From Deltaproteobacteria bacterium (GTDB lineage: Bacteria > Desulfobacterota > Desulfobulbia > Desulfobulbales > Desulfurivibrionaceae): a DNA stretch of 64,000 nucleotides. Location of the stretch: positions 1 to 64,000 of the forward strand of contig JAPLJG010000003.1 in the NCBI GenBank assembly GCA_026388735.1, read 5' to 3'. The position numbers were made by a program, and so were the translations under genes. The notes under the pieces are model-generated. The model searched no databases, was not told the origin of the DNA, and worked only from the letters and a program-made list of their open reading frames with translations. Position 1 is the stretch's first letter, and each line of letters begins with the position of its first letter. Positions 47,675 to 55,276 of this stretch are shown here, piece by piece.

Positions 47675-47719
47675 ACACACTCCGCACAGAAAAGAAGGGC
47701 CTCCCTGTGCGGAGTGTGT
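47675..47719. repeat. 15-base perfect inverted repeat upstream of parA
   Basis: ACACACTCCGCACAG and its exact complement enclose a 15-base loop, 16 bases after parS site 2. It could be an attenuator, a terminator for leftward transcription or a protein-binding site. Confidence 0.7.
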
Positions 47720-47832
47720 TAGTATGGCAACTGAGTGGTGGCGCGGCTATTTTTTTGGTCCCCACCCATAGCCAGCAACGAAAAACCCAACGAAATTCGG
47801 TTAGAAACTGACACACTGCGGAGGTTTTCAGT

Positions 47833-48639
47833 ATGGGGAATGGCGCAAAGATTGTGGCCCTGGCCAACCAGAAGGGCGGTGTGGGCAAGACGACCACGGC
47901 GATAAACCTAGCCGCTTCGGTGTCGTTGCTGGGAAAAAAGGTCCTTGTAGTGGACTCCGACCCGCAAGGAAATACCTCCAGTGGTCTGGGGGTCAGCCGC
48001 GCCAACGGAGGCACCCACCTCTACCATTGCTATATGGGAGAGGCCGAGACCGCAGAGGTTGTGCAGCCAGCACCGGAGCTGAAAAAGCTTTTTGTTCTTC
48101 CGACCCATATCGACCTGATCGGGGTCGAGGTTGAGCTGATGACGGCGGTGAAACGCGAGCGCTACCTGGACAATGTCCTTTCCTCAGTCCGGGGAGATTA
48201 CGACTACATTTTCATCGACTGCCCACCCTCCCTTGGCCTGCTTACCATCAACGCCCTCACTGCGGCGGACACGGTTCTCATCCCCTTACAATGCGAATAT
48301 TTTGCCCTTGAAGGATTGAGCCAACTGGTCCGAACTATCCGGCTGGTAAAGAATTCATACAACCGCTCCCTCGCCATAGAGGGCCTGCTTCTGACCATGT
48401 ACGATGGTCGAAACAAGCTGACCCACCAAGTGGTCACCGAGGTGAAAAATCATTTCCAGGGCCGAGTGTATGACACGGTGATCCCGCGCAATATTCGCCT
48501 CAGTGAGGCCCCGAGCCACGGACAAGCGGCGATCGTCTACGACAAACGCTCAAGCGGAGCACTCAGCTATTTGCAGCTCGGGAAAGAGTTTCTGCGCAAG
48601 CAACCAAAGGTTGCAATAAAAGAAGGAGTAAAATCATGA
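47833..48639 (+). CDS. parA: Chromosome-partitioning ATPase ParA/Soj
   Basis: A 268-residue ParA with the deviant Walker A NQKGGVGKTTTA near 12-23, the VVDSDPQGN strand and the DCPPSLGLLTINAL switch. The short length without an N-terminal helix-turn-helix marks the chromosomal (Soj) type. ATP-bound ParA coats the nucleoid and moves ParB-parS complexes. GGAGG precedes the start. Its stop overlaps parB by 4 bases. Confidence 0.96.
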   Translation: MGNGAKIVALANQKGGVGKTTTAINLAASVSLLGKKVLVVDSDPQGNTSSGLGVSRANGGTHLYHCYMGEAETAEVVQPAPELKKLFVLPTHIDLIGVEVELMTAVKRERYLDNVLSSVRGDYDYIFIDCPPSLGLLTINALTAADTVLIPLQCEYFALEGLSQLVRTIRLVKNSYNRSLAIEGLLLTMYDGRNKLTHQVVTEVKNHFQGRVYDTVIPRNIRLSEAPSHGQAAIVYDKRSSGALSYLQLGKEFLRKQPKVAIKEGVKS

Positions 48640-49532
48640 TTAAAAAAACAACCCTGGCCCTCGGCAAAGGTCTTGATGCCCTGCTACCTTCCGGCGGGTC
48701 CGATGGCAGGGAGTACTTTTTGTGCCCCATCGACTTCATCGAGGCAAACCCCGATCAGCCACGGAAGGATATTAATGATATAGCCCTGGCTCAGCTTTCA
48801 GCCTCGATCCTCGAAAAAGGCATTTTGCTTCCCCTGGTCGTTTGCGAGCACGGCGCCGAGGGCCGCTATCAAATCATCGCCGGAGAACGCCGCTGGCGGG
48901 CAGCTAAAATGGCAGGGCTTGATGAAGTGCCTGTACTGGTGAAAGATGTCTCCCCGCTTGATCGCCTTGAACTGGCGCTCATCGAAAACATCCAGCGGCA
49001 GGATCTGAATCCCTTAGAAGAGGCAGAAGCTTACCTCCGCCTGGTAAAGGACTTTCATCTCACTCAAGAAGAAGTGGCGAAACGGGTTGGCAAGGAGCGC
49101 TCAACCGTGGCCAATGCCCTCCGGATCAACCAGCTTCCAGACTTTGCCAAACAGGATCTGGCACAAGGCGTCTTGAGTATGGGGCATGCGCGGGTACTAC
49201 TCAGTGTTGGGGATGAGGCATCCATGCGCGAGGTTCGAAACGAGATTGTCGAGCAAGGGCTTAATGTCCGGCAGGCAGAGGCCTTGGCCAAAAAACACAA
49301 AAAAATGGCCACCGCACCCGGCAACGGGGTAAAACGTCAGCCTCGGAAGTCGAGCAATGAATTGCCGGAATCCTATTGCAAGTCGCTGGCCAACGGGCTA
49401 ATCAATTACCTGGACACAAAAGCACGGATCGTCCAAAGCGGAACCCGGGGGAAATTGGAAATCGAGTACTATTCCCACGATGATCTCGAACGGGTATTAT
49501 CGCTGATCCTGCCAGGACAAAAAACCAAATAA
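48636..49532 (+). CDS. parB: Chromosome-partitioning protein ParB/Spo0J
   Basis: A 298-residue ParB. The N-terminus has the ParA-contacting ALGKGLDALLP. The CTPase/parS clamp has ANPDQPRKD and IIAGERRWRAAK. A helix-turn-helix (LTQEEVAKRVGKERSTVANALRI) reads parS. A C-terminal dimerisation segment ends the protein. The two parS sites upstream are its expected targets. Confidence 0.96.
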   Translation: MIKKTTLALGKGLDALLPSGGSDGREYFLCPIDFIEANPDQPRKDINDIALAQLSASILEKGILLPLVVCEHGAEGRYQIIAGERRWRAAKMAGLDEVPVLVKDVSPLDRLELALIENIQRQDLNPLEEAEAYLRLVKDFHLTQEEVAKRVGKERSTVANALRINQLPDFAKQDLAQGVLSMGHARVLLSVGDEASMREVRNEIVEQGLNVRQAEALAKKHKKMATAPGNGVKRQPRKSSNELPESYCKSLANGLINYLDTKARIVQSGTRGKLEIEYYSHDDLERVLSLILPGQKTK

Positions 49533-49555
49533 CCTTTATTTTCAAATAGTTAACC

Positions 49556-50350
49556 ATGAATCAAAGTGAAGAACAGGCCGAGATTGTCCGCCAGGAACAA
49601 CTCACGCCGGAAATATTCCGCCTGACCCTGAAGGCCCCGGAAATAGCACGCAGCGCCCGGCCCGGCCAATTCGTCATGGTGCAGACCACGTCCTGCTACG
49701 ATCCGCTTCTCCGACGCCCCCTGTCCATACATCAGACCGTTGCCGACGAGCAGGTGCAGCTGATGTATAAGGTTGTGGGCAAGGGCACCCGGCTGCTCGC
49801 GGGGATGACGCCAGGCCAGAAGTTGAGCCTGACCGGACCCCTGGGGCACGGCTTCGAACTTGCCGGTAAGCAGGCGATCTGTCTGGTTGGCGGAGGGATG
49901 GGCATTGCCCCCCTTTATTTTCTTGCCAGGGAAATCCTGCGCACAAACAAACCGCCAAAATGTGTCGTTCTGCTTGGCGCCCGAACCGCAGCCGAATTTG
50001 GCCCCCTGCCCCGTGATTTCATGGATATCGGCATAACGGAAACCCTTCTTGCCACCGATGACGGTAGCCTTGGCCACCATGGCTTTGTGGCCGATCTTCT
50101 TGCCCAGCATCTTAATCCCAGCCACCAGTGGTCGGTTTGCACCTGTGGCCCACACCCGATGATGAAGGCCGTGGTCGGCCAATGCCGCAAACAGGGCTGG
50201 GAGTGCCAGGTTTCCCTAGAAACCATGATGGCCTGCGGGATCTCCGCGTGCCTCGGCTGCGCAACACCTCGGGCCGATCTGTCCGGCCCCTATCTCCATG
50301 TTTGCAAGGATGGCCCAGTTTTCAAAGCGGAGGAGGTGGCCTGGCTATGA
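49556..50350 (+). CDS. pyrK: Dihydroorotate dehydrogenase B electron-transfer subunit
   Basis: A 264-residue ferredoxin-reductase-like protein. The FAD-binding domain has RPLSIH, the NAD-binding domain has [10 protein letters not shown], and a C-terminal [2Fe-2S] binding cysteine cluster follows ([12 protein letters not shown] and a last cysteine in HVCKDGP). It links NAD+ to the PyrD catalytic subunit. It overlaps pyrD by 4 bases (ATGA). Confidence 0.94.
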   Translation: MNQSEEQAEIVRQEQLTPEIFRLTLKAPEIARSARPGQFVMVQTTSCYDPLLRRPLSIHQTVADEQVQLMYKVVGKGTRLLAGMTPGQKLSLTGPLGHGFELAGKQAICLVGGGMGIAPLYFLAREILRTNKPPKCVVLLGARTAAEFGPLPRDFMDIGITETLLATDDGSLGHHGFVADLLAQHLNPSHQWSVCTCGPHPMMKAVVGQCRKQGWECQVSLETMMACGISACLGCATPRADLSGPYLHVCKDGPVFKAEEVAWL

Positions 50351-51267
50351 GCGAAGCAGATCTGCGCGTCACCATCGGCGGCCTTGTATTCAAAAATCCC
50401 GTGCTCACCGCCTCGGGCACCTTTGGCTATGGCAAGGAATTCGCGCCCTACGTCAACCTCCACCACCTGGGCGGCGTGGTGGTCAAAGGCATCTCCCTGG
50501 AACCCCGCCGTGGGAATCCCCCACCCCGCATCGTGGAAACGGCTGGCGGCATGCTCAACGCCATCGGCCTTGAAAACGTGGGGCTTGATCGCTTTATTAC
50601 CGAAAAAATGCCCTATCTGCGAGGGATCGGCACCAGGGTTATCGTCAATATCCTGGGGGACAGCCTGGAAGAGTACCAGACCTTGGGCCAACGACTCAGC
50701 GAGGTTGAAGGGATCAGCGCCCTGGAGGTCAATATCTCCTGCCCCAATGTAAAAAAGGGCGGGGTTGCCTTTGGCACCGACCCGGCAATGGCTGAGGCCG
50801 TTACCCGTGCGGTGTGTGCACACAGCACCCTGCCGGTGATCGTCAAACTCTCCCCCAATGTCAACGACATAGCCCAGATTGCCAGGGCGGTGGAGGCAGG
50901 CGGAGCGCAGGCGGTCTCCCTAATCAACACCCTACTGGGCATGGCCATTGATGTGAGAAGCCGAAGGCCAAGGCTGGCCAATATCGTGGGGGGGTTGTCA
51001 GGCCCGGCGATCAAGCCCATCGCCCTGCGCATGGTCTGGCAGGTCGCCCAGGCAGTGAAAATTCCGGTGATTGGCATCGGCGGCATCACCACCACGGAAG
51101 ATGCCCTGGAATTTCTCCTGGCAGGCGCCACGGCCATCGAGGTTGGCACCGCGAACTTTGTCAATCCACGTGCCAGCCAGGATATCGTCGAAGGGCTTGG
51201 GCGTTATGTGACGGATAACAGGCTTGACGGGATCAGCGAGGTAATTGGCGGGCTCATTCTACCCTGA
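50347..51267 (+). CDS. pyrD: Dihydroorotate dehydrogenase B catalytic subunit
   Basis: A 306-residue FMN enzyme of class 1B that oxidises dihydroorotate in pyrimidine synthesis. It has [32 protein letters not shown], the cysteine-containing active-site loop [11 protein letters not shown], and [21 protein letters not shown] at the FMN phosphate. Class 1B needs PyrK, encoded immediately upstream. Confidence 0.96.
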   Translation: MSEADLRVTIGGLVFKNPVLTASGTFGYGKEFAPYVNLHHLGGVVVKGISLEPRRGNPPPRIVETAGGMLNAIGLENVGLDRFITEKMPYLRGIGTRVIVNILGDSLEEYQTLGQRLSEVEGISALEVNISCPNVKKGGVAFGTDPAMAEAVTRAVCAHSTLPVIVKLSPNVNDIAQIARAVEAGGAQAVSLINTLLGMAIDVRSRRPRLANIVGGLSGPAIKPIALRMVWQVAQAVKIPVIGIGGITTTEDALEFLLAGATAIEVGTANFVNPRASQDIVEGLGRYVTDNRLDGISEVIGGLILP

Positions 51268-51430
51268 TTTTTATTGGGTTCACTCAGTGCACTGTTTGAG
51301 GCGCAGCCGAGTTTGCAAAGCCCCGGCAGCATCGAGGAGCACAGGGCATCCCGCCAACGGCGGGACCAGTGACACAGGGTGCCCTTTTCTTGTTTCTTCT
51401 TTTGGGCACGCAAAAGAAGAAAAGCCCCCC
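51268..51430. repeat. Intergenic repeat-like segment with nested hairpins
   Basis: The gap between pyrD and the phosphatase holds a CCCGCC-AAC-GGCGGG hairpin (near 51350-51365) and a 9-base perfect stem CTTCTTTTG / CAAAAGAAG at 51396-51419. The AGGGTGCCC...TTTGGGCACGCAAAAGAAGAAAAG arrangement resembles an intergenic repeat I recall from other proteobacteria. It may end transcription from both sides. Confidence 0.5.
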
Positions 51431-51432
51431 CT

Positions 51433-52020
51433 TCACAACTCCACCGTCACCCCACCCAAATCATCCCGAACCAGAGTCGCCACCTGCGCATTGCCAACCT
51501 TGATCGCCCGGAAATCCGCAATGGGCCGCGCCAAATAATGCAGAAGCAACGCCCGGACCACAATCAAATGACTTACCACCAGCAGGTTCTGGCCGGGATA
51601 CGCACTAAAAATAGTTTCCAGGCAGGCCAACGCCCTCCCCTGCACCTCAGCAATGGTCTCGCAACCCGGCAGACAAAATCCAGCCGGATCGTCAAGCCAG
51701 GTTGGATATTCAGGCCCGAACCTCGCTCGGATCGCCTCCTTGGTCAGCCCATCCCAGTGGGGAATCTTGATCTCGGTCAAGGCTTCGTCCGCCTCAATAG
51801 GCGCACCAAACAACTCTCCGACAATCCCGGCCGACTCCCTGGTCCGCACCAATGGTCCGCAGAAAATCTTGCTGATGCCTCGCCCGCCAAGCCTTTTCCC
51901 AACATCCGCAAGTTGGGCCACACCCTCGGGATGGAGAGGCTCCTGGGTGCGCCCGGCAAAAACATCGTTTTTGTTTGCCGCAGTCAGGCCATGCCGAATA
52001 AGATAGACGGTGGTTTTCAT
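51433..52020 (-). CDS. Histidine phosphatase-family protein
   Basis: A 195-residue phosphatase of the phosphoglycerate-mutase superfamily with the catalytic RHG motif (LIRHGLTAAN, H10 area), the second arginine (LVRTRESA), the general acid Glu in LTEIKIPHWDG and the second histidine in VVSHLIVVRAL. It is closest in layout to alpha-ribazole phosphatase/CobC or a broad-specificity enzyme. No cobalamin genes are adjacent, so the substrate is open. Confidence 0.85.
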   Translation of the reverse strand: MKTTVYLIRHGLTAANKNDVFAGRTQEPLHPEGVAQLADVGKRLGGRGISKIFCGPLVRTRESAGIVGELFGAPIEADEALTEIKIPHWDGLTKEAIRARFGPEYPTWLDDPAGFCLPGCETIAEVQGRALACLETIFSAYPGQNLLVVSHLIVVRALLLHYLARPIADFRAIKVGNAQVATLVRDDLGGVTVEL

Positions 52021-52199
52021 GTTTGCCCTTTCACTTTCGCTGTACGAGTGGCTTCAGCCGCGATAAATAAACCGTTGCCCACAACATCGAAGCCGCCCGA
52101 TTCTACAAAAAACTCTTGCCCTCACGCGTTTCTTCGGAGTAAGCTTTAGGCTTTAAACTCTACGGAAAATCACTCTTCTTTTCAATAAGGAAACCGGTC

Positions 52200-53888
52200 A
52201 TGCTTAAACAAATCAAGCGCACAGTCTTCCCGGCCTTGCTCATCGCACTGCTCTTCGCCATGCATCTTGCGCTGCCAACAATCGGAGCTGCGCAAACCGG
52301 GCGCATCGCCTTCCTGCCCTTCAAGGCCAATGCCCCCCAGGACATGAGCTATCTCACCAGCGGCATCCGCGACATGCTTGCCAGCCGCATTGCCTCGGAG
52401 GTCGGCCTCACCGTGATCGACAAGGCCGTGGTGGACAAGGCCCTTGCCAGCGCAGGAACCCCAACCCAGCCAGAGGCATTTCTCAAGCTGGCCAAGACCC
52501 TCCAAGCCGATTACCTGGTGGTCGGCAGCCTCACTTCCATGGGCAGCAGCCTCTCGCTGGACGCCAAGGTCTTTGAGGTTGCCAAGGGTGCACCGCGTAA
52601 TTTTTATGCCACAGCCAAGAACGAAAGCGAGATCATCCAAAGCATCGACTCCCTGGCCTGGGATATAAGCGAGAAAATCTTCGCCCAGAAACGCCCGGCT
52701 TCAGCCCTGACCCAGCCCCTGGCGGCTGGGCAGCCAACCGCCCAGGCCCAGCCCCAGTATGCCACCGCCCATCCAGACCGGGCCTTTGCCGGCCGCACCG
52801 GCACGGGAGGCGGCTCGCCCTTCATCTACGCCAAGGGCATCACCAGCGAATTCCAAAAAACCCAGAACATGAAGCTTTCGCTCCAGTACATGGAGACTGC
52901 CGATCTTGACGGCGATGGCCAGGATGAGGTCATTTTTGCCGACAACGACTCGGTCCAGATCTTCAAGCGCGACGGAAATAGGTTGAGCAAGGTCGGGCAG
53001 ATTCCCGGCAAGGCCGGATACAAAATCCACGCCATCACCGTGGCGGATCTCAACAAAAACGGCAAGCCGGAAATCTACGTAAGCGCGGCAGACAGCAAGG
53101 GCCCGCACTCCTTCGCCTTTGAGTGGCTGGGTGCGGACAAGGCCAATTACATTTTTCAGGATGCTAAATGGTACATCCGGGCCATGCCTGTGCTAGGAGA
53201 AGGCATGGTGCTGGCCGGCCAGCGGGCCGGTTCCGACAAGGCCGTTACCCCCGGCATCTTCCGCCTCGACGTGGCCACTGGCGAAGTGAAAGCGGGCAGC
53301 CGCATGGAAGTCCCGGACAGCGTCAATCTGTTTGAGTTCACCATAGCCGATCTGGACAACGACGGCAGCCGGGAGATCATCGCCATCGACCAGTACGACC
53401 GCCTTAAGGTAATGCGTTCCAGCGGCACCGTTCTCTGGAAAAGCGATGATTTTTACGGCGGCACCACCCGCTTCATCGGCGGCACAGAAGGATTCGGCGC
53501 AGGCAAGGGCAGCGCCCAAGACGGCTCGACCCGCATCTACATCCCCTCGCGAATCATCGCCTATGACGTGAATGGCGATGGCAAGCAAGAAATCATCATC
53601 AACAAGAACCTGTCCACCTCATCGCGTCTTTTTGAAAACATGAAGAACTACCCCTCCGGCGAAATCCACGCCCTGGGCTGGAACGGCATCGCCCTGTCCG
53701 AGCTGTGGCGCACCAAAAAGATCGACGGCTACATCGTGGACTACCTGCTGCGCCCCGCCGCAGACAAGAAGAGTGCAGAACTGCTGGTCGGCCTGGTTCT
53801 GGGCAGCGGCGCTGCTGATCTGTTTACCGATCAGACCTCCACCATGCTCATCTATCAGTTGGATTTCACCAAGAAGCAGGAGCAGTAA
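52200..53888 (+). CDS. Secreted FG-GAP/VCBS repeat protein
   Basis: A 562-residue exported protein with a signal peptide at about 1-31. Residues about 33-155 form an alpha/beta domain (GRIAFLPFKANAPQ, LTSGIRDMLASRI, DYLVVGSLTSMGSSLSLDAKVF) like the curli-CsgG/FlgO/TolB-N type fold. A Pro/Gln/Ala linker follows. The C-terminal 330 residues hold at least four calcium-binding-like FG-GAP blades (ADLDGDGQDEVIF, ADLNKNGKPEIYV, ADLDNDGSREIIA, YDVNGDGKQEIII), so a beta-propeller is likely. A surface or periplasmic role is expected. The exact function is unknown. Confidence 0.8.
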   Translation: MLKQIKRTVFPALLIALLFAMHLALPTIGAAQTGRIAFLPFKANAPQDMSYLTSGIRDMLASRIASEVGLTVIDKAVVDKALASAGTPTQPEAFLKLAKTLQADYLVVGSLTSMGSSLSLDAKVFEVAKGAPRNFYATAKNESEIIQSIDSLAWDISEKIFAQKRPASALTQPLAAGQPTAQAQPQYATAHPDRAFAGRTGTGGGSPFIYAKGITSEFQKTQNMKLSLQYMETADLDGDGQDEVIFADNDSVQIFKRDGNRLSKVGQIPGKAGYKIHAITVADLNKNGKPEIYVSAADSKGPHSFAFEWLGADKANYIFQDAKWYIRAMPVLGEGMVLAGQRAGSDKAVTPGIFRLDVATGEVKAGSRMEVPDSVNLFEFTIADLDNDGSREIIAIDQYDRLKVMRSSGTVLWKSDDFYGGTTRFIGGTEGFGAGKGSAQDGSTRIYIPSRIIAYDVNGDGKQEIIINKNLSTSSRLFENMKNYPSGEIHALGWNGIALSELWRTKKIDGYIVDYLLRPAADKKSAELLVGLVLGSGAADLFTDQTSTMLIYQLDFTKKQEQ

Positions 53889-53951
53889 AATATAGCCGAC
53901 AGCTATCAGTCGTCAACCACCAGCCCACCCGCGACGGGATGCGCAGAGTGC

Positions 53952-53985
53952 TTGACTATTTCACGAATGGTCACTATTATGACCA
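53952..53985 (+). promoter_or_regulatory. Promoter and operator of the Phd-type module
   Basis: TTGACT (53952-53957) and TATTAT (53975-53980) are 17 bases apart. The palindrome TGGTCA-N6-TGACCA (53968-53985) covers the -10 box. This is where an autoregulating Phd/YefM antitoxin would be expected to bind. Confidence 0.7.
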
Positions 53986-54014
53986 CATAAACACGTGAAC
54001 GTTGGAGGTCCGCT

Positions 54015-54293
54015 ATGTTGCATATCGAGTCGTATGTACCTATCAGCAAGGCAAAAGCAAATCTTTTGGATATGGTAAGAGCCCTGCACGATTCACAGGA
54101 CACAATCGCCATTACAAAAAACGGTGTCCCGGAAGCGGTTCTCATCAGCATGGAAGGTTACGAAGGCCTGATGGAAACGCTGGAGATTCTTGCCGACCCC
54201 GAGACCATGAAGGTAATGGCCGCCTCAATCGAGGATGCAATGGCTGACAGGTGGGTGGACGAGGCCGAGGTGTTGCGTGCCCTACAGGCTTAA
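54015..54293 (+). CDS. Phd/YefM-family antitoxin
   Basis: A 92-residue antitoxin. The N-terminal part (VPISKAKANLLDMVRALHDSQDTIAITKNGVPEAVLIS) matches the Phd/YefM DNA-binding fold. The C-terminal acidic tail (ASIEDAMADRWVDEAEVLRAL) should wrap the toxin. GGAGG precedes the start. It overlaps the toxin gene by 17 bases and has an operator-like palindrome over its promoter. Confidence 0.9.
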   Translation: MLHIESYVPISKAKANLLDMVRALHDSQDTIAITKNGVPEAVLISMEGYEGLMETLEILADPETMKVMAASIEDAMADRWVDEAEVLRALQA

Positions 54294-54558
54294 ATTCACG
54301 GAAACCACTTTCAACCTCATTGCGCACTTCCCACCTGAATTGAAAAAACTTTTCCGGGAGGCGCTGACGGAACTGCTAAACAACCCCGCACTCGGCAAGT
54401 TTCTCAAGGAGGAGCTTGCCGGGTATCAGTCCTTGGCCCGCAAGCGCTACCGGGTTATCTACAAAACTGACGATCGCAATAAAACAGTCTGGGTGTATTT
54501 CGCCGGACACAGAAAAGACATCTATGAACTTTTCCGGGCGCACCTCGGAAAAGGATAA
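54277..54558 (+). CDS. RelE/ParE-family toxin
   Basis: A 93-residue basic protein starting at GTG 54277 (PYRLKFTETTFNLI) inside the end of the antitoxin gene. It has the family helices (PPELKKLFREALTELLNNP) and strands RYRVIYKTDD and WVYFAGHRKDIYELF, including the conserved Arg and the C-terminal HRKDIYE of ParE/RelE-type toxins. It appears intact. It should be an mRNA interferase or gyrase poison neutralised by the Phd-type partner. Confidence 0.88.
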   Translation: MPYRLKFTETTFNLIAHFPPELKKLFREALTELLNNPALGKFLKEELAGYQSLARKRYRVIYKTDDRNKTVWVYFAGHRKDIYELFRAHLGKG

Positions 54559-54578
54559 TAGCCGGTGTGCCCCCCCTT

Positions 54579-54884
54579 CTAAGCTGCGATCAATACGGCA
54601 CGTTGCACCTTCGGCGCACCATTATTGCGTGCTTGCCATAAGTCATAGGCCGCCTGCTGAGCAATCCACAGGTCAGCGCGACCGCCGTTCTCCACGCCCA
54701 GCCAGCCTTCCAGCCGTAAAGCCATTTCCGGGGAGATGGCAGCGCGTCCGTTCAGCACCCGGGACAAGGCGGCACGGGTCACGCCAAGCTGTTTCGCGGC
54801 CGCAGTGACAGTCAAGCCCAGCGCTGGCAAAACATCCTCTCTCAGGGTTTCTCCAGGGTGGGGAGGGTTGTGCATAGTAGTCAT
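54579..54884 (-). CDS. higA: HigA-family antitoxin
   Basis: A 101-residue antitoxin with the HigA layout: HPGETLREDVLPALGLTVTAAAKQLGVTRAALSRVLNGRAAISPEMALRL contains the XRE helix-turn-helix. It is complete and has GGAGA 5 bases before its ATG. The toxin gene upstream is a wreck, so this antitoxin is now an orphan. It is convergent with the Phd/ParE module. Confidence 0.92.
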   Translation of the reverse strand: MTTMHNPPHPGETLREDVLPALGLTVTAAAKQLGVTRAALSRVLNGRAAISPEMALRLEGWLGVENGGRADLWIAQQAAYDLWQARNNGAPKVQRAVLIAA

Positions 54885-54893
54885 GGTATTCTC

Positions 54894-55059
54894 CTAATGG
54901 TAGTCCTGATAATCAACCAGCACCGCATTTTCGCCCTCAAAATCAAAGATAAGGCGCCAGTTGCCGACTCAATTTCGATGCATGATGCGGCTGGATACCC
55001 GCTTTGCTGCCAGTTTCAAAGAATTCTTGCAGTCCCTTGTGTCGAAATGTCTGAATCAT
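54894..55059 (-). pseudogene. higB: higB toxin remnant with internal deletion
   Basis: The start is intact: ATG at 55059 reads MIQTFRHKGLQEFFETGSKAGIQ and HHASKL, as in HigB. The frame then stops at a TGA, while another frame carries the normal end (NWRLIFDFEGENAVLVDYQDYH, stop at 54894), 10 bases before higA. About 38 codons of the middle, with the catalytic core, are missing. A full HigB is about 92 residues; only about 55 codons remain, in two frames. It should be inactive. Confidence 0.88.
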
Positions 55060-55065
55060 GAACAT

Positions 55066-55094
55066 ACTGTATAGCGTAGCGTTCCAGATGTCAA
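55066..55094 (-). promoter_or_regulatory. Promoter of the higBA remnant
   Basis: The minus strand has TTGACA (plus-strand 55089-55094), a 17-base spacer and TACAGT (55066-55071), just before the higB start. This promoter still looks usable and would drive higA. Confidence 0.6.
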
Positions 55095-55166
55095 CATTCT
55101 TGTCTCAATACAAAACAAAGAAAACTTGATAGCTCACCGCGTAAGGCTGACCGCCGATTCCTCACC

Positions 55167-55205
55167 CGGTAAAAAAAATTACACTGCGGTAAAAAAAACT
55201 TGACA
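55167..55205 (+). promoter_or_regulatory. Phased A-tracts and -35 box upstream of the porin gene
   Basis: CGGTAAAAAAAA occurs at 55167-55178 and again at 55187-55198, 20 bases apart (two helical turns), directly before TTGACA at 55200-55205. The phased A-tracts should bend DNA or act like an UP element. No good -10 is seen at 17 bases; CTCTAA near 55223 is weak. Confidence 0.5.
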
Positions 55206-55276
55206 TTCGTCATCTAAATTTGCTCTAAGGAGTTTAAGTTGTTTTTTTTATTAAGACTTATCAAAGGAGATAAGAA

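Larger units (their letters stand above)
47388..47832. other. 445-base non-coding region holding parS sites and hairpins
   Basis: This gap between the M20 peptidase and parA has no credible gene. It holds two parS sites and two perfect long palindromes, listed separately. The rest is A/C-rich and shows no DnaA-box cluster; one TTATGCACC near 47565 is one base off consensus. It is probably a centromere-like region that also carries the parAB promoter. Confidence 0.75.

Noticed and set aside
47388-47832. Replication origin beside parABS
   Set aside because: No cluster of DnaA boxes and no dnaA, gidA or rpmH nearby; one imperfect box near 47565 is not enough.
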